From Pseudomonas sp. UFMG81 (GTDB lineage Bacteria; Pseudomonadota; Gammaproteobacteria; Pseudomonadales; Pseudomonadaceae): DNA of 64,000 bases. The translations under genes were made by a program, and so were the position numbers. The notes under the pieces are model-generated. The model was not told the DNA's origin. It was given only the letters and a program-made list of their open reading frames with translations, and ran no database searches. Location of the stretch: the NCBI RefSeq assembly GCF_015354575.1, contig NZ_JACAFQ010000001.1, positions 148,017 to 212,016 on the forward strand, read 5' to 3'. Below, piece after piece: positions 18,073-28,474 of this stretch; the first letter of the stretch is position 1; each line of letters begins with the position of its first letter.

Positions 18073-18735
18073 TCAGGTCGGGCAGCCAGCCTCGCCGTTA
18101 TCCAGGCCCTGGCGCACGTTGCGGCTGAGCAGGCTGGCCTTGCCGTCATGCCAGGTCAGGGTCAGCACATACAGGGAGTCGAAGTCGTCACCGCGCCAGT
18201 CCTGGGTGATCACCTGCTTTTCACCGAGGGCCTTGCCGGCCACGGTATTGATCAGTTCCGGCAGGTAGCCATGGGACCAGGCCGTGTACACCGTCGCGTT
18301 GCGGTACTTGTCACGCAGCAGTTCTTCGGCCAGGTCTTCGGTGTCGTTGGCACCGTAGTCGATGTTCACCGGCAGGCCCAGGCGAATGGCGCTGGGGGTG
18401 ATGGTCATCAAGGGGCGGATGTAGCTGTAGCTCTGGTCATGGCTGCCTTCCTCGACATGCCGCGAGGGGTTGGCAGCGAACACATAGTCAGCCTTGCCGA
18501 AACGCTCCGGCAGCAGCGTGGCCAGGTCGATGGCGCGGTTGAGGCCCTGGCAGTTCAGTTGCCCAAGCCCTTCACCTGGCTTTTCAGCATGGCGCAGGAA
18601 GACCAGGGTCTGGGTACCATCCACCGGTTGCGCGCGGCTTTCGACCACATCCAGTGCCAGGGGCACAGCCGCAGCAGTAAGCGCCAGGCTCAACAGCAGG
18701 TGGCGGCGACGTCGAAAGAAGGAAGGCAATCTCAT
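18073..18735 (-). CDS. Histidine phosphatase-family protein, membrane-anchored or exported
   Basis: A 220-residue protein. Residues about 12-30 form a hydrophobic signal or anchor after an arginine-rich start (FFRRRR). The catalytic motif LRHAEKP near residue 47 has the Arg-His of the phosphoglycerate mutase-like histidine phosphatase branch, and the RHxEKP form is typical of the SixA-like or lipid-phosphatase-like members. The second catalytic His would be in AWSHGYLPEL near residue 155. The substrate is not known. The start MRLPSFF is preferred to the ATG 14 codons earlier, which would spoil the signal peptide. It lies 46 bases upstream of dadA on the same strand. Confidence 0.8.
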   Translation of the reverse strand: MRLPSFFRRRRHLLLSLALTAAAVPLALDVVESRAQPVDGTQTLVFLRHAEKPGEGLGQLNCQGLNRAIDLATLLPERFGKADYVFAANPSRHVEEGSHDQSYSYIRPLMTITPSAIRLGLPVNIDYGANDTEDLAEELLRDKYRNATVYTAWSHGYLPELINTVAGKALGEKQVITQDWRGDDFDSLYVLTLTWHDGKASLLSRNVRQGLDNGEAGCPT

Positions 18736-18945
18736 GTACGGCAGGCTCTCGTGGCGAAAGGTATCAGGGCTCGCCACACTGCCTGCCGCCGAAGCCGCAA
18801 GACGCCCTTGGAGTGGATGCCATCCTTGGCCACGAGTGAGGGTCAGAGTGCCCCCAGCCCATTTGGTTCCTCCCTGAGGACACTCGCCGTTCCTTGGCCA
18901 TTACCCACGTTAAAGCAGGACTATTGCCAAATTATTGCCCGTCGG

Positions 18946-19284
18946 TCAGTCGTCCCGGGTCAACACTTCAAGCAACTCGATCTCGAAGGTCAGGTCCGCA
19001 TTCGCGGGGATCGCACCGACACTGCGCTCGCCATAGCCCAGGTGCGCCGGCACCAGCAGCTTGCGCTTGCCGCCCACGCGCATGCCCATCAAGCCCTGGT
19101 CCCAGCCCTTGATCACCCGGCCGGTGCCGATCACGCACTGGAACGGCTTGCCGCGCGCCCAGGACGAGTCGAACTCGCTGCCGTCGGCCAGGGTGCCGCG
19201 GTACTGGGTGGTGATCAGCGCGCCCTTGACCACGGCCTTGCCGTCGCCTTCCTGTAGATCGATGACTTGCAGCTCACTGCTCAT
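18946..19284 (-). CDS. FKBP-type peptidyl-prolyl cis-trans isomerase
   Basis: A 112-residue single-domain FKBP, the minimal size, with no signal peptide and so cytoplasmic. Drug- and proline-pocket residues are recognisable: YRGTLADGSEFDSS, VIKGWDQGLMGM, and LGYGERSVGAIPANADLTFEIELLEV. The ATG at 19284 follows GAGGAAC. The 210-base gap upstream of the histidine phosphatase gene (18736-18945) shows no further gene or clear hairpin. Confidence 0.93.
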   Translation of the reverse strand: MSSELQVIDLQEGDGKAVVKGALITTQYRGTLADGSEFDSSWARGKPFQCVIGTGRVIKGWDQGLMGMRVGGKRKLLVPAHLGYGERSVGAIPANADLTFEIELLEVLTRDD

Positions 19285-19358
19285 GGCAGGTTCCTCGAAG
19301 CGGTTGTTCGTGGCCGCCCTTTTCTCAGGAATGCGCAGGCTTGGCAAGGCCGCTGGCG

Positions 19359-19772
19359 TCAGGACGGGGCGAACAGCTCGAAGACCTGCTGACCGGTGAG
19401 GTCTTTGGTTTCGTTCTTGAAGCAGTACCAGGCGGGTTTTTCATCAATGAAGATTTGCTCGGTGAAGGTCCAGTTCGCTTCGCCATCGAGCAGGCCGACC
19501 GGCACGACGTACAGGTCCTGCGCTTTGAGCCGGTAGAACAGGTGCGTGCCGCATCCGCCGCAAAAGCCGCGCTGGGCCCAGTCGGAGGAGTCATAGACGC
19601 TGGGTGCCGGGCCTTCGATCTGCGGGGGCTGGGTGCACTGCACCGTCAGCAGCGGGCCACCGGTCCATTTGCGGCACATGCTGCAGTGGCAGGCGCCAAC
19701 GTGGGGGTTGTCGAGGGTGACTTTCAGGCGCGTGGCCTGGCAAAGGCAGCTGCCTTGCAATTCCAGTGGCAT
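19359..19772 (-). CDS. GFA/CENP-V-domain protein (Mss4-like zinc fold)
   Basis: A 137-residue protein of the glutathione-dependent formaldehyde-activating enzyme (GFA) family. Zinc ligands are visible as GSCLCQAT near residue 9, ACHCSMCRKWTGG near residue 27, and FCGGCGTHLFYR near residue 70, which is the complete Cys set for two zinc ions. The biochemical role of most GFA proteins is uncertain; true Gfa activity should not be assumed. The start MPLELQGSC is set at the first position matching the family; the frame is open 24 codons further. Confidence 0.88.
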   Translation of the reverse strand: MPLELQGSCLCQATRLKVTLDNPHVGACHCSMCRKWTGGPLLTVQCTQPPQIEGPAPSVYDSSDWAQRGFCGGCGTHLFYRLKAQDLYVVPVGLLDGEANWTFTEQIFIDEKPAWYCFKNETKDLTGQQVFELFAPS

Positions 19773-19846
19773 GATCGCGGCTCCGTGCTGATGGGGGGAT
19801 TGGAGTATAGGCTGCGGTTCCGGAAGGATTGCGCAGTGAAGCACAG

Positions 19847-20785
19847 TCAGGCGCGAACCGGGGTGAGCACTGGCTGGCCGTTGAAGAACGCCTGCAAGTT
19901 ACGCAATACCAAGGTCACGGTATCGCGCGCGGCCTCTGGGGATTGGCCGGCAACGTGCGGGGTCAGCACGGTATTACCCAGCGCCTTGAGCGCATCCGGT
20001 ACGGCCGGCTCGTCGTCGAACACGTCCAGCGCGGCGCCCGCGATCAGGCCTTGCTGCAGGGCGGCAACCAGCGCTTGGGTGTCCACCACGCTGGCGCGGG
20101 CAATGTTCACCAGGTAACCCTCGGTGCCCAACGCTTCGAGCACTTGGCCATCGACCAGATGGCGCGTGCCGTTGCCGCCAGGTGTGGCAACCACCAGGAA
20201 ATCGACCGCATCGGCCAGGTGCAGCGGGCTGTCATACCAGGTGTAGGGCTGGTCCGTGCGCGGGGTGCGGCTGTGGTAGCTGACGTTCATGTCGAAACCT
20301 TGGGCGGCACGCCGGGCGATGGCCTGGCCGACCGCGCCCAGGCCGATGATACCCAGGCGCTTGCCGCTCACCGAGGGGCTGATCACCCGGTTCCACTCGC
20401 CACGGCGGGTGCTGGCGTCGGCGCGAGGGATATCACGTACAAGCGCCAGCAGCAGCGCCATGGCATGGTCGGCGACTGCGCCGGCATTGGCGCCGGCGCC
20501 ATTGGTCACGGTGATGCCGCGTGCGGCGGCGGCGGCCAGGTCAACCTGCTCGTAGCCGGCGCCGATCACGCAGATGATCTGCAGCTGTAGCAACTGGTCG
20601 ATTTCGCTGGCGGTCAGGCCCAATGGGCCGCGCGTGAGCACCGCGTCGATCTCGCCAGCATGCCGGGCGATGGCATCGGCGCGCAGTTGCGGCGAGGGCG
20701 CGCGGATCAGGCGGTAACCGGCCTGCTCCAGCAGCGGTAGGTAGTCATCGACGGTTTCCACCAGCACCAGGACTGTCTTGCTCAT
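19847..20785 (-). CDS. D-isomer-specific 2-hydroxyacid dehydrogenase (glyoxylate/hydroxypyruvate reductase type)
   Basis: A 312-residue NAD(P)-dependent dehydrogenase. The Rossmann motif LGIIGLGAVGQAIA is near residue 145. The catalytic triad is present: Arg in NIARASVVD near 232, Glu in DVFDDEPAVP near 262, and His in LTPHVAG near 282. The basic residues after strand beta-2 (YHSRTPR) suggest a preference for NADPH, as in GhrB-like enzymes. It could recycle glyoxylate or hydroxypyruvate, relevant to the gcl pathway 17 kb away, but 2-ketogluconate-type substrates cannot be excluded. No operon partner is obvious; a REP pair follows its upstream promoter region. Confidence 0.9.
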   Translation of the reverse strand: MSKTVLVLVETVDDYLPLLEQAGYRLIRAPSPQLRADAIARHAGEIDAVLTRGPLGLTASEIDQLLQLQIICVIGAGYEQVDLAAAAARGITVTNGAGANAGAVADHAMALLLALVRDIPRADASTRRGEWNRVISPSVSGKRLGIIGLGAVGQAIARRAAQGFDMNVSYHSRTPRTDQPYTWYDSPLHLADAVDFLVVATPGGNGTRHLVDGQVLEALGTEGYLVNIARASVVDTQALVAALQQGLIAGAALDVFDDEPAVPDALKALGNTVLTPHVAGQSPEAARDTVTLVLRNLQAFFNGQPVLTPVRA

Positions 20786-20840
20786 GCCACACTCCCATTG
20801 AATGCGAATGGCCGAGTATGCCAGTTGTTGGCGCTGCCGG

Positions 20841-20902
20841 CCCTATCGCGGGGCAAGCCCGCTCCCAGCAACCCGTGGAAGCGGGCCTGCCCCGCAATAG
20901 GT
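20841..20902. repeat. REP pair downstream of the ccm operon
   Basis: Facing CGGGGCAAGCCCGCTCCC-type copies with a short loop lie just beyond the last gene of the minus-strand ccm operon. It is a likely 3'-end structure of that operon. Confidence 0.85.
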
Positions 20903-20912
20903 TGAGAAGAGG

Positions 20913-21335
20913 CTACTGGCCGAACGCGCGCCCCAGGCCGCCCGGCACACCACTGCTGTCGGTGTCCTGCCACGGACCATTGGGGCTCAGCGACCAGCTC
21001 CAGCCGTTGTTCCAGCGGTAGTAGGTGCGCTGGCGGTAGAAGGTGTTGGGTTGTTTCTCGAGCACGTAGACCCCCAGCTTTGGGTCCCAGTGGCTGGCAC
21101 CGCCAGGTGGCGGGGCGAAGCTGGCGGAGGTGCGTGGCATCGGCTTGGGCGTCGTCGCCGGGCCGCTGGGCGTGGCGGGCTTGCCACCCGGTAGCGGCTT
21201 GACCGCCGGCCCCTGGTGCGGGGGCGGCGTGGTCTGGATTGGCGGCAACGGCTCGCGTTCGCCCGGCTGGTGCACCGTACACGCGGAAAGACCCAGGGCC
21301 AGGGTGATCAGGGTCAGGCGGACGGTGCTGTTCAT
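20913..21335 (-). CDS. Small proline-rich outer-membrane-type lipoprotein
   Basis: A 140-residue protein with a lipoprotein signal peptide: hydrophobic residues 5-17 and a lipobox LSAC with Cys19. After the Cys comes a Pro/Thr-rich, probably unstructured stretch (residues 24-75), then a compact C-terminal part rich in Trp and Tyr (SHWDPKLGVYVLEKQPNTFY and RWNNGWSW), which looks like a small beta domain. Function is unknown. It starts 12 bases after the ccmI stop, so it is probably the last gene of the cytochrome c maturation operon. Confidence 0.8.
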   Translation of the reverse strand: MNSTVRLTLITLALGLSACTVHQPGEREPLPPIQTTPPPHQGPAVKPLPGGKPATPSGPATTPKPMPRTSASFAPPPGGASHWDPKLGVYVLEKQPNTFYRQRTYYRWNNGWSWSLSPNGPWQDTDSSGVPGGLGRAFGQ

Positions 21336-21347
21336 GGGGCTGCTCTC

Positions 21348-22532
21348 TTATGAGTCGGGGCTGTCGATGGTCAGGTGCTGCGTGGCCCGCGTGCCGCTGG
21401 CCAGCGGGGCGCTCTGGCCCTTCCACTCACCCTGGGTCGGCTGGCCGGCGCGCGAGACACGGGCAACCAGTTGGACTTCGGCGAAGTCCGACAGTTTCAT
21501 CTGCGGCATCATCGCGTCGGCATCCGACAGCTCTACCTCGATCGGCAGTTGCGCCACGGTCACTCGCTTGGCCGCCAGTGGCATGGGTGGGCCGTTGCTG
21601 GCGCGGGCGAAGATGAACACGGTGTCGTCGGGGCGCACCTTGTCCTTGAGCGCGGCAGCCAGTTCCACCCGCACTTTCAGGCGCGCCGCCTCGACGACCT
21701 TGCCACCACCGGCCTTGAGCTTGTCCGCCGCGCGATCGATGCCACCTTGCAGGGCGGCACGCGAGGCATCGCCCTGCGGCAGTTGCGCCAGCAGGCGCTG
21801 CCAATAGTCGATGGCCTCCTGGTAGCGCTCGCCCTCGAACGCGGCGATGCCGCGCAGGCCCAGGCTGGTGACTTCCTGTGGGTCGGCCTTGAGCGCCTCG
21901 TCGGTGAGCGCCTGCAGTTGTGGGTTCCACTGCTTGTCGGCGGCAAAGTACAGCGCCTGGGCCCACTGCCCGAGCAGTTCCGGCTGGCGCCCGGCCAGGG
22001 CCACGGCACGTTCGAAGGCCTTGGCGGCATCCGCTGGGCGCTGGTCGGCCATGTAGGCACGCCCCAGGAAGTACAGGCCCTCTGCCGAATCAGGCTGGGC
22101 TTGTACGGCGCGTTCCAGACGCGTGGTCATCTCCTGCATCGATTGCGGTGCCTGGGCGAACTCCTGGGTCAGCTCGACCTTGTCCGCCGCGCCGAAGTGC
22201 AGGTACAGCCCCAGCGCCATGGCCGGCACCAGCAACGCCGCCAGCAGCGGAATGGCCTTGCCCAGGTGGCCCTGGCGCGCGGCGTCGTCGCGCTCGGTGT
22301 CGGCCAGCAGTTCGCGGGCAGCCTCGTCGCGGCCCTTGGCCAGTTGCTCGGCGTCGAGCACGCCGGCCTGCTGCTGGGCAGTCAGCTCGGCGACACGCTC
22401 CTCGAACAGCGCCACGTTGAGGGCGGTACGGTCCTGTTCGGCCTGCTGGCGGCGGCCACGCAGGACCGGGATCAGCAGGAATGCCAGGGCGGCGAGCAGC
22501 AGCAGGCCCGCGCTAAGCCAGAATTCAGTCAT
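21348..22532 (-). CDS. ccmI: Cytochrome c maturation protein CcmI (apocytochrome chaperone)
   Basis: A 394-residue protein with two N-terminal transmembrane segments (residues 5-25 and about 95-115) separated by a cytoplasmic coiled-coil loop, then a periplasmic TPR domain (residues about 130-280) and a C-terminal domain. It holds the C-terminal helix of apocytochrome c for heme ligation by CcmFH. The ATG at 22532 overlaps the ccmH stop by eight bases. The longer frame to 22631 lies inside ccmH and is rejected. Confidence 0.93.
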   Translation of the reverse strand: MTEFWLSAGLLLLAALAFLLIPVLRGRRQQAEQDRTALNVALFEERVAELTAQQQAGVLDAEQLAKGRDEAARELLADTERDDAARQGHLGKAIPLLAALLVPAMALGLYLHFGAADKVELTQEFAQAPQSMQEMTTRLERAVQAQPDSAEGLYFLGRAYMADQRPADAAKAFERAVALAGRQPELLGQWAQALYFAADKQWNPQLQALTDEALKADPQEVTSLGLRGIAAFEGERYQEAIDYWQRLLAQLPQGDASRAALQGGIDRAADKLKAGGGKVVEAARLKVRVELAAALKDKVRPDDTVFIFARASNGPPMPLAAKRVTVAQLPIEVELSDADAMMPQMKLSDFAEVQLVARVSRAGQPTQGEWKGQSAPLASGTRATQHLTIDSPDS

Positions 22533-23001
22533 GGGTACGTTCTTTATCCAGCAGTTTGGCGAGACGCTCGCGTTCGTCGGCGGACAGTTCGGCGGTGCCG
22601 GCCGCAGCCTGGCCACGGCGGCGGCGCACAATCAGCGCCAGCACCACGAAACCACCGGCCAGCAGGATGCCGGGGCCGAACCACAGCAGGAAGGTGCGCC
22701 CGCTGAGGGCCGGCTTGTAGCGCACGAAGTCGCCATAGCGGTCGACCATGAAGTCGATGATCTGCTGGTTGCTCTTGTTCTCGCCGAGCATGCGGAAGAT
22801 CTCGCGGCGCAGGTCGGCGGCGATGGGCGCGTTGGAGTCGGCGATATCCTGGTTCTGGCACTTGGGGCAGCGCAGTTCCTTGGTCAGTTGCTGGTAGCGC
22901 TCACGCTCGGCTTCATCGCGAAACTGGTAGGTGTCGATGGCGGCCTTGGCTGCACCGGCCAGGCTCAACCCGAGCACGGCGGCGGCTAACCAGCGCTTCA
23001 T
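22525..23001 (-). CDS. ccmH: Cytochrome c maturation protein CcmH (thiol-oxidoreductase subunit)
   Basis: A 158-residue protein with an N-terminal signal or anchor, the redox motif LRCPKCQNQ near residue 40, a three-helix domain, and a C-terminal transmembrane segment near residue 100. It reduces the apocytochrome CxxCH motif together with CcmG and forms the heme lyase with CcmF and CcmI. The start overlaps the ccmG stop by four bases (ATGA). Confidence 0.95.
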   Translation of the reverse strand: MKRWLAAAVLGLSLAGAAKAAIDTYQFRDEAERERYQQLTKELRCPKCQNQDIADSNAPIAADLRREIFRMLGENKSNQQIIDFMVDRYGDFVRYKPALSGRTFLLWFGPGILLAGGFVVLALIVRRRRGQAAAGTAELSADERERLAKLLDKERTHD

Positions 23002-23534
23002 GGCTTGGCCTCGTCGACCAGCCCCTGGTACAGCGGCGCCAACTGCTCGCGCCATACCGTGGCGTCAACCACGCCGACGTGCTTGTAGCGGATGATGCCT
23101 TCGGCATCGACCAGGAAGGTTTCCGGTGCGCCGTACACGCCCAGGTCCAGGCCGAGCGAGCCTTGCGGGTCGGCGATGTTCAACTGGTAGGGGTTGTGGA
23201 ACTCGGCCAGCCACTTGAGCGCGGCAGCGTTGTCGTCCTTGTAGTTGACCCCATGGATCACCACGCCCTGCTCGGCCAGCTGGTTGAGGTAGGGGTGCTC
23301 GACCTTGCACGACGGGCACCAGGTACCCCACACATTGACCAGCGCCGGCCGCCCGAGCAGATCGGCCTGGGTCAGCGTGCGATCCCCCTGCACCGTGCCC
23401 AAGTTGAACGCCGGGAACGGCTTGCCGATCATCGCCGAAGGCAACTCGTCGGGTTTGAGGAACAGACCCTTGTAGAGAAACACCGCCACCAGCAGGAACA
23501 CCGCCAGCGGTACCACCATGACCCAACGCTTCAT
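22998..23534 (-). CDS. ccmG: Periplasmic thioredoxin CcmG/DsbE
   Basis: A 178-residue membrane-anchored thioredoxin-fold protein. Residues 6-24 anchor it; the active-site WCPSC follows GTW near residue 73, and the acidic groove segment typical of CcmG follows. It supplies electrons from DsbD (CcdA) to CcmH and apocytochrome. Overlaps with both neighbours by four bases show translational coupling. Confidence 0.95.
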   Translation of the reverse strand: MKRWVMVVPLAVFLLVAVFLYKGLFLKPDELPSAMIGKPFPAFNLGTVQGDRTLTQADLLGRPALVNVWGTWCPSCKVEHPYLNQLAEQGVVIHGVNYKDDNAAALKWLAEFHNPYQLNIADPQGSLGLDLGVYGAPETFLVDAEGIIRYKHVGVVDATVWREQLAPLYQGLVDEAKP

Positions 23535-25519
23535 GCAGTCGCTCCAGACACGCCCAGGGCCTCACGCACCCGGGTCTTGACCTTGACGCGGTAGCGTCGG
23601 TCGAAGGCCGCCAGCAATCCGCCCAGGCCAGTCAACAGACCACCCAGCCAGATCCAGCGAACATAGGGTTTGATATGCACCCGCACCGCCCAGGCACCGT
23701 TTTCCAGCGGCTCGCCCAGGGCGACATACAGGTCGCGGGTGAAGCCGGCATCGATACCGGCCTCGGTCATCATCGACTGCTGCACGGTGTACAGGCGTTT
23801 TTCCGGGTGCAGCACCGAGATTTCACGCCCCTCGCGGGACACGCGAATGGTGCCCTTGTCGGAGATGAAGTTCGGCCCCTCGAAGTGCTTGGCGCCTTCG
23901 AACAGGAAGTGGTAACCACCCAGCTCGACGGTCTCGCCCGGCGCCATGCGCAGGTCGCGCTCGGCACTGTTGTTGCTCGACAGCACCACACCCAGCGCAC
24001 ACACCACCAGCCCCAGGTGGGCCAGCTGCATGCCCCAGTAGCTGCGGCCGAGGCTACCCAGGCCTTTGAGCAGGCCCTTGTGGCGGGTCTTGTCGAGGAT
24101 GTCACGCACCCCGCTGAGCACCACCCAGGCAGCCAGGGCGAACACGCTCAGGGCTGGCCAGTCGAAGTCATCGACCAGCAGCCCAGCGAGCGGCGCCAGC
24201 ACCGCGCTGCCGATCAGTACCGGGGTCATCATGCTGGCCAGCCATTTGCCGGGGGTGTCCTTCCAGCGCACCAACACACCTACGCCCAGCACCAGCATCA
24301 GCAGCGCCATCAGCGGCAGGAACAAGGCATCGAAGTACGGTGGGCCGACCGACAGCTTGGCCCCGGTCAGGGCATCGAGCACCAGCGGGTAGAGGGTGCC
24401 GAGCAGGATCATCGAGGCTGCCACCACCAGCACCAGGTTGTTGGCCAGCAGCAAGGTTTCCCGCGACCACAGGGCAAAGCCGACCTGGCTCTTGACCACG
24501 GGGGCGCGCAGGGCGAACAGGGTCAGCGAGCCACCGACCACGAACAATAGGAAGATCAGGATGAAGACACCGCGCGCCGGGTCAGAGGCGAACGCGTGCA
24601 CCGAGGTCAGCACCCCGGAACGGACCAGGAAGGTGCCCAGCAGGCTCAGCGAGAACGCGGCGATAGCCAGCAGCACGGTCCAGCTCTTGAACACCCCACG
24701 CTTTTCGGTGACCGCCAGCGAGTGGATCAGCGCCGTGCCCACCAACCACGGCATGAACGAGGCGTTTTCCACCGGGTCCCAGAACCACCAGCCACCCCAG
24801 CCCAGCTCGTAGTAGGCCCACCACGAGCCGAGGGTAATACCCACGCCGAGGAAGGCCCAGGCGACGATGGTCCAGGGCCGCGACCAGCGCGCCCAGGCCG
24901 CGTCCAGACGCCCGCCGAGCAGTGCGGCGATGGCGAAGGCGAAGGCCACCGAGAAACCCACGTAGCCCATGTACAGCATGGGTGGGTGGACGATCAGGCC
25001 GAAGTCCTGCAGCAGCGGGTTGAGGTCACGCCCGTCGCCAGGCACTTGTGGCAGCAGGCGCGAGAACGGGTTGGAGGTGATGATCAAAAAGCTCAGGAAG
25101 CCGACGCTGATCATGCCCATCACCGCCAGCACCCGGGCCAGCATCACCTGGGGCAGCTGGCGCGAGAAGATCGACACGGCGAAGGTCCAGCCGCCGAGGA
25201 TCAGCGCCCACAGCAGCAGCGAGCCCTCGTGGGCGCCCCATACGGCGCTGAACTTGTAGTACCAGGGCAAGGCGCTGTTGGAGTTGCTGGCCACATAGGC
25301 GACCGAGAAGTTGTCGGTCATGAAGGCATGCGTGAGGCAGGCGAAGGCAAAGGCGAGGAAGGCAAACTGCCCCCAGGCCGCCGGGCGCGCCAGGCTCATC
25401 CACAGGGTGTCGCCACGCCAGGCGCCCAACAGCGGCACCGTGGCCTGCACGGTGGCGAAGCAGATCGCCAGGATCATCGCCAACTGGCCCAGTTCGGGGA
25501 TCACCAGGGCTGCGTTCAT
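23531..25519 (-). CDS. ccmF: Heme lyase subunit CcmF
   Basis: A 662-residue polytopic inner-membrane protein of the usual length. The Trp-rich heme-handling WWD domain is visible as [18 protein letters not shown] near residue 232, with conserved His residues in surrounding loops and fifteen or so membrane segments. CcmF takes heme from holo-CcmE and ligates it to apocytochrome c. Its start overlaps the ccmE stop by four bases. Confidence 0.96.
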   Translation of the reverse strand: MNAALVIPELGQLAMILAICFATVQATVPLLGAWRGDTLWMSLARPAAWGQFAFLAFAFACLTHAFMTDNFSVAYVASNSNSALPWYYKFSAVWGAHEGSLLLWALILGGWTFAVSIFSRQLPQVMLARVLAVMGMISVGFLSFLIITSNPFSRLLPQVPGDGRDLNPLLQDFGLIVHPPMLYMGYVGFSVAFAFAIAALLGGRLDAAWARWSRPWTIVAWAFLGVGITLGSWWAYYELGWGGWWFWDPVENASFMPWLVGTALIHSLAVTEKRGVFKSWTVLLAIAAFSLSLLGTFLVRSGVLTSVHAFASDPARGVFILIFLLFVVGGSLTLFALRAPVVKSQVGFALWSRETLLLANNLVLVVAASMILLGTLYPLVLDALTGAKLSVGPPYFDALFLPLMALLMLVLGVGVLVRWKDTPGKWLASMMTPVLIGSAVLAPLAGLLVDDFDWPALSVFALAAWVVLSGVRDILDKTRHKGLLKGLGSLGRSYWGMQLAHLGLVVCALGVVLSSNNSAERDLRMAPGETVELGGYHFLFEGAKHFEGPNFISDKGTIRVSREGREISVLHPEKRLYTVQQSMMTEAGIDAGFTRDLYVALGEPLENGAWAVRVHIKPYVRWIWLGGLLTGLGGLLAAFDRRYRVKVKTRVREALGVSGATA

Positions 25520-25959
25520 GGCTTGGCCTCCGCCTGGCCGCTTTCCTTCAAGGCCTTGGTGACCTCCGGTGGCATGTACTTCTCGTCGTGCTTGGCCAGC
25601 ACCTCGTCGGCCACCACCACGCCGTCGGCGTTGAGCTTGCCCAGCGCCACGATGCCCTGCCCTTCACGGAACAGGTCGGGGAGGATGCCGCGGTAGGTGA
25701 TCGGCACGGATTTCGCGTAGTCGGTGACCACGAAGCGTACGTCCAGCGAATCGGCCGAGCGCTGCACCGAGCCTTTCTCGACCATGCCGCCGGCACGGAT
25801 GCGAGTGTCCAGCGGCGCTTCGCCATTGGCGATCTGCGTGGGGGTATAGAACAGGTTGATGTTCTGCTGCAGGGCACTGAGGGCAAAGCCCACGGCCACG
25901 CCGACACCGGCCAGCAGGCCGAGGATGATGAACAGGCGTTTCTTGCGCTGCGGATTCAC
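25516..25959 (-). CDS. ccmE: Periplasmic heme chaperone CcmE
   Basis: A 147-residue protein with an N-terminal membrane anchor (residues 8-28), an OB-fold domain, and the heme-attachment His in VLAKHDEKY near residue 124. The start codon is GTG at 25959 and shares GTGA with the ccmD stop. It binds heme covalently at the His under CcmABCD and delivers it to CcmF. Confidence 0.95.
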   Translation of the reverse strand: MNPQRKKRLFIILGLLAGVGVAVGFALSALQQNINLFYTPTQIANGEAPLDTRIRAGGMVEKGSVQRSADSLDVRFVVTDYAKSVPITYRGILPDLFREGQGIVALGKLNADGVVVADEVLAKHDEKYMPPEVTKALKESGQAEAKP

Positions 25960-26132
25960 GGTTTGCTCTCCCGGCGCAGACGGCGCGCCTCTTCTTGCAG
26001 GTAGCGACGGCGGGCCAGCAGGGGCGCGGCGACATTCAGCGCCAGCACCGCCAGGCAGATGCCGTAGGCCGACCAGACGTACAGGCCATGGTGGCCCATG
26101 GCGAGGAAATCATTGAACGAGGCGAAGCTCAT
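25956..26132 (-). CDS. ccmD: Cytochrome c maturation protein CcmD (58 aa)
   Basis: This short gene runs from ATG 26132 to TGA 25956. It encodes 58 residues: a polar start ([13 protein letters not shown]), one transmembrane helix (residues about 17-40), and a basic tail ([18 protein letters not shown]). Size, topology and place between ccmC and ccmE identify it as CcmD, which helps CcmE leave the CcmABC complex. Both ends overlap the neighbouring genes by four bases. Confidence 0.93.
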   Translation of the reverse strand: MSFASFNDFLAMGHHGLYVWSAYGICLAVLALNVAAPLLARRRYLQEEARRLRRESKP

Positions 26133-26896
26133 CGTGCGGCCTCCCGACCCAGGCTGTTCAACACCTCATCCTTGACCCAACTGGCGCGCGCCTCGCGCTT
26201 GAGCACTTCCAGGCGCATGCGCAGCAACAGCACGACGCCGAAGAAACAGTAGAAACCCAGCGCCGTGAGCAGCAGCGGCAGCCACATCTCCACCGGCATC
26301 GCCGGCTTTTCGGTGAGGGTGAAGGTGGCGCCCTGGTGCAGGGTGTTCCACCACTCCACCGAGTACTTGATGATCGGGATATTGATCACCCCGACGATGG
26401 CCAGCACCGCGCAGGCCTTGGCCGCGCTGTCGCGGTTACTGATGGCCTGGCCCAGGGCGATGATGCCGAAGTAGAGGAACAGCAGGATCAGCATGGAGGT
26501 CAGACGTGCATCCCACACCCACCAGCTACCCCAGGTTGGTTTACCCCAGATGGCGCCGGTGACCAGCGCCACCGCGGTCATCCAGGCGCCGATCGGTGCG
26601 GCGCACTGCAAAGCGACGTCGGCCAGCTTCATCTTCCACACCAGCCCCACCACCCCGGCCACCGCCAGCAGCACGTAGCAGGACTGCGCCAGCATCGCCG
26701 CCGGCACGTGGATATAGATGATGCGGAAGCTGTTGCCCTGCTGGTAGTCCTGGGGGGCGAAGGCCAGGCCCCAGGTGATGCCCACCAGCAGCAGCAGGAT
26801 GGCGGCAACTGTCAGCCACGGCAGCATGCGGCCGCTGATGGCATAGAACCATTTGGGGGAACCGAGCTTGTGGAACCACGTCCAGCTTATTTTCAT
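26129..26896 (-). CDS. ccmC: Heme exporter/handling protein CcmC
   Basis: A 255-residue six-transmembrane protein with the Trp-rich motif [14 protein letters not shown] near residue 128 and flanking His residues, which bind heme and attach it to CcmE. The start [12 protein letters not shown] is chosen on family likeness; the ribosome-binding site is weak. The C-terminal tail overlaps the ccmD start by four bases. Confidence 0.95.
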   Translation of the reverse strand: MKISWTWFHKLGSPKWFYAISGRMLPWLTVAAILLLLVGITWGLAFAPQDYQQGNSFRIIYIHVPAAMLAQSCYVLLAVAGVVGLVWKMKLADVALQCAAPIGAWMTAVALVTGAIWGKPTWGSWWVWDARLTSMLILLFLYFGIIALGQAISNRDSAAKACAVLAIVGVINIPIIKYSVEWWNTLHQGATFTLTEKPAMPVEMWLPLLLTALGFYCFFGVVLLLRMRLEVLKREARASWVKDEVLNSLGREAAR

Positions 26897-26942
26897 CAGG
26901 GTACATCCAGGGTCTTGGCCGGGCTGCAATGCCCGGCACTCG

Positions 26943-27611
26943 TTATTCGCCGACGCTGATCTTCAGGCCGGCGGCGATCGCAAAGGGTGCCAGTGTCACC
27001 GCCAGGGCCGTCAGGCTGGCGAGCCAGAGCAGGTGGCCGGTGGCCGGCATATTCTGCAACGCCGCCTGCAACGCACCACTGCCCAGGATCAATACAGGGA
27101 TATACAACGGCAGAATCAGCAGCGCCAGCAGCAAACCGCCGCGTTTGAGACCGACCGTCAGCGCCGCGCCCACCGCGCCCAGCAGGCTCAGTACCGGGGT
27201 ACCCAGCAGCAGCGAAGCGAGCAGCACCGGCAGGCAGCTGGCCGGTAAACCCAGCATCAGCGCCAGCAGTGGCGCCAACAATACCAGCGCCAGGCCGGAA
27301 AAGATCCAGTGCGCCAGCACCTTGGCCAGCACCAGCAGCGCCAAGGGATGCGGCGACAACACCCACTGCTCCAGCGAGCCATCCTCGAAATCGCTGCGGA
27401 ACAGCCCGTCCAGCGACAGCAGCACCGCCAGCAAAGCTGCCACCCAGACCAACCCTGGCGACAAGGTTTGCAACAATTGTGTCTCAGGACCGACCGCCAG
27501 CGGGAACAGGGCCACGACGATGGCGAAGAACACCAGTGGGTTGGCCAGTTCCGCAGGCCGGCGAAACAACAGGCGCGCTTCGCGGCGCAATAAAAGAAGG
27601 AATACGCTCAT
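26943..27611 (-). CDS. ccmB: Heme ABC exporter membrane subunit CcmB
   Basis: A 222-residue protein with six hydrophobic segments and the conserved cytoplasmic loop [15 protein letters not shown] near residue 75. It pairs with CcmA in the CcmABCD release complex. The ATG at 27611 overlaps the ccmA stop (ATGA); the longer frame adds three codons only. Confidence 0.95.
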   Translation of the reverse strand: MSVFLLLLRREARLLFRRPAELANPLVFFAIVVALFPLAVGPETQLLQTLSPGLVWVAALLAVLLSLDGLFRSDFEDGSLEQWVLSPHPLALLVLAKVLAHWIFSGLALVLLAPLLALMLGLPASCLPVLLASLLLGTPVLSLLGAVGAALTVGLKRGGLLLALLILPLYIPVLILGSGALQAALQNMPATGHLLWLASLTALAVTLAPFAIAAGLKISVGE

Positions 27612-28240
27612 GCCGCCCATTGCCCCAGGTTCAGTTCGCGATAGCCTGCGGGCTTGCGTTCAAGGGTGTGGTGGGTGGTCAGCACCACGGTGCCACCCTG
27701 CTCGCAATGCTTGGCCAGGTGCGCCTCAAGCTGAGCCACGCCTTGCTTGTCGAGGGCAGTGAAGGGTTCATCGAGAATCCACAATGGCGGGCTGTCCAGG
27801 TGAAGCCGCGCCAATGCCACGCGGCGCTGCTGGCCGGCGGACAAGGTATGGCATGGGACATCCTCGAAGCCCCGCAGGCCGACGGCCTCCAATGCCTGCC
27901 AGATCGTATCGCGACCTGCTGGTTTGTGCAGCGCACAGAGCCAGGCGAGGTTTTCTTCGGCGGTGAGCAGGTCCTTGATCCCAGCGGCGTGGCCAATCCA
28001 CAGCAGGATGCTGGCCAGGGCATGGCGCTGATCGGCCAGCGGCTGGCCTCCCAGCAGGATCTGCCCGGCGGTGGGTTGCATCAGCCCGGCCAGCAGGCGC
28101 AGCAGGCTGGTCTTGCCACTGCCGTTGGGGCCGGCGATCTGCAGCATGTCACCTGGGTGCAGTTCGAAGTGCAGGTGCTCGAACAGCAGTCGCCAGTCGC
28201 GCTCGCAGGCCAGGCCCACGGCTTGGAGGTGGAAGGTCAC
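27608..28240 (-). CDS. ccmA: Heme ABC exporter ATP-binding subunit CcmA
   Basis: A 210-residue ABC ATPase, first gene of the operon. Walker A is GPNGSGKTS near residue 38, the signature is [14 protein letters not shown] near 133, and Walker B is [12 protein letters not shown] near 155. It provides ATP hydrolysis for release of heme-loaded CcmE. The start is GTG at 28240. The operon runs ccmABCDEFGHI plus a lipoprotein gene. The upstream promoter must lie in 28241-28486, part of which is a REP pair. Confidence 0.95.
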   Translation of the reverse strand: MTFHLQAVGLACERDWRLLFEHLHFELHPGDMLQIAGPNGSGKTSLLRLLAGLMQPTAGQILLGGQPLADQRHALASILLWIGHAAGIKDLLTAEENLAWLCALHKPAGRDTIWQALEAVGLRGFEDVPCHTLSAGQQRRVALARLHLDSPPLWILDEPFTALDKQGVAQLEAHLAKHCEQGGTVVLTTHHTLERKPAGYRELNLGQWAA

Positions 28241-28279
28241 GGTATCGCCTTATTCTGGTTGGATGCCTGTTCGGCGGCG

Positions 28280-28354
28280 TCTGCTTCGCGGGTAAACCCG
28301 CTCCCACAGGGGTTGGCGCGATCCTGTGGGAGCGGGTTTACCCGCGAAGCAGAC
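28280..28354. repeat. REP pair (CTTCGCGGGTAAACCCGCTCCC type) in the ccmA-fliK divergent region
   Basis: Two facing copies, nearly identical to the 35-base REP described for P. putida, lie between the divergent ccmA and fliK starts. A REP pair in a divergent promoter region is less common than behind genes. Confidence 0.9.
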
Positions 28355-28474
28355 AACGCTGACGGGAACCCTGTGTCTCAAGTCGCCCCCTACCCTGCCG
28401 TTATACTGGGCAGTGGCGGGCGGGCCGCATTATTACATGCGTTACTCCGCTGCCAAGAGGGCTGGCTCGACAGG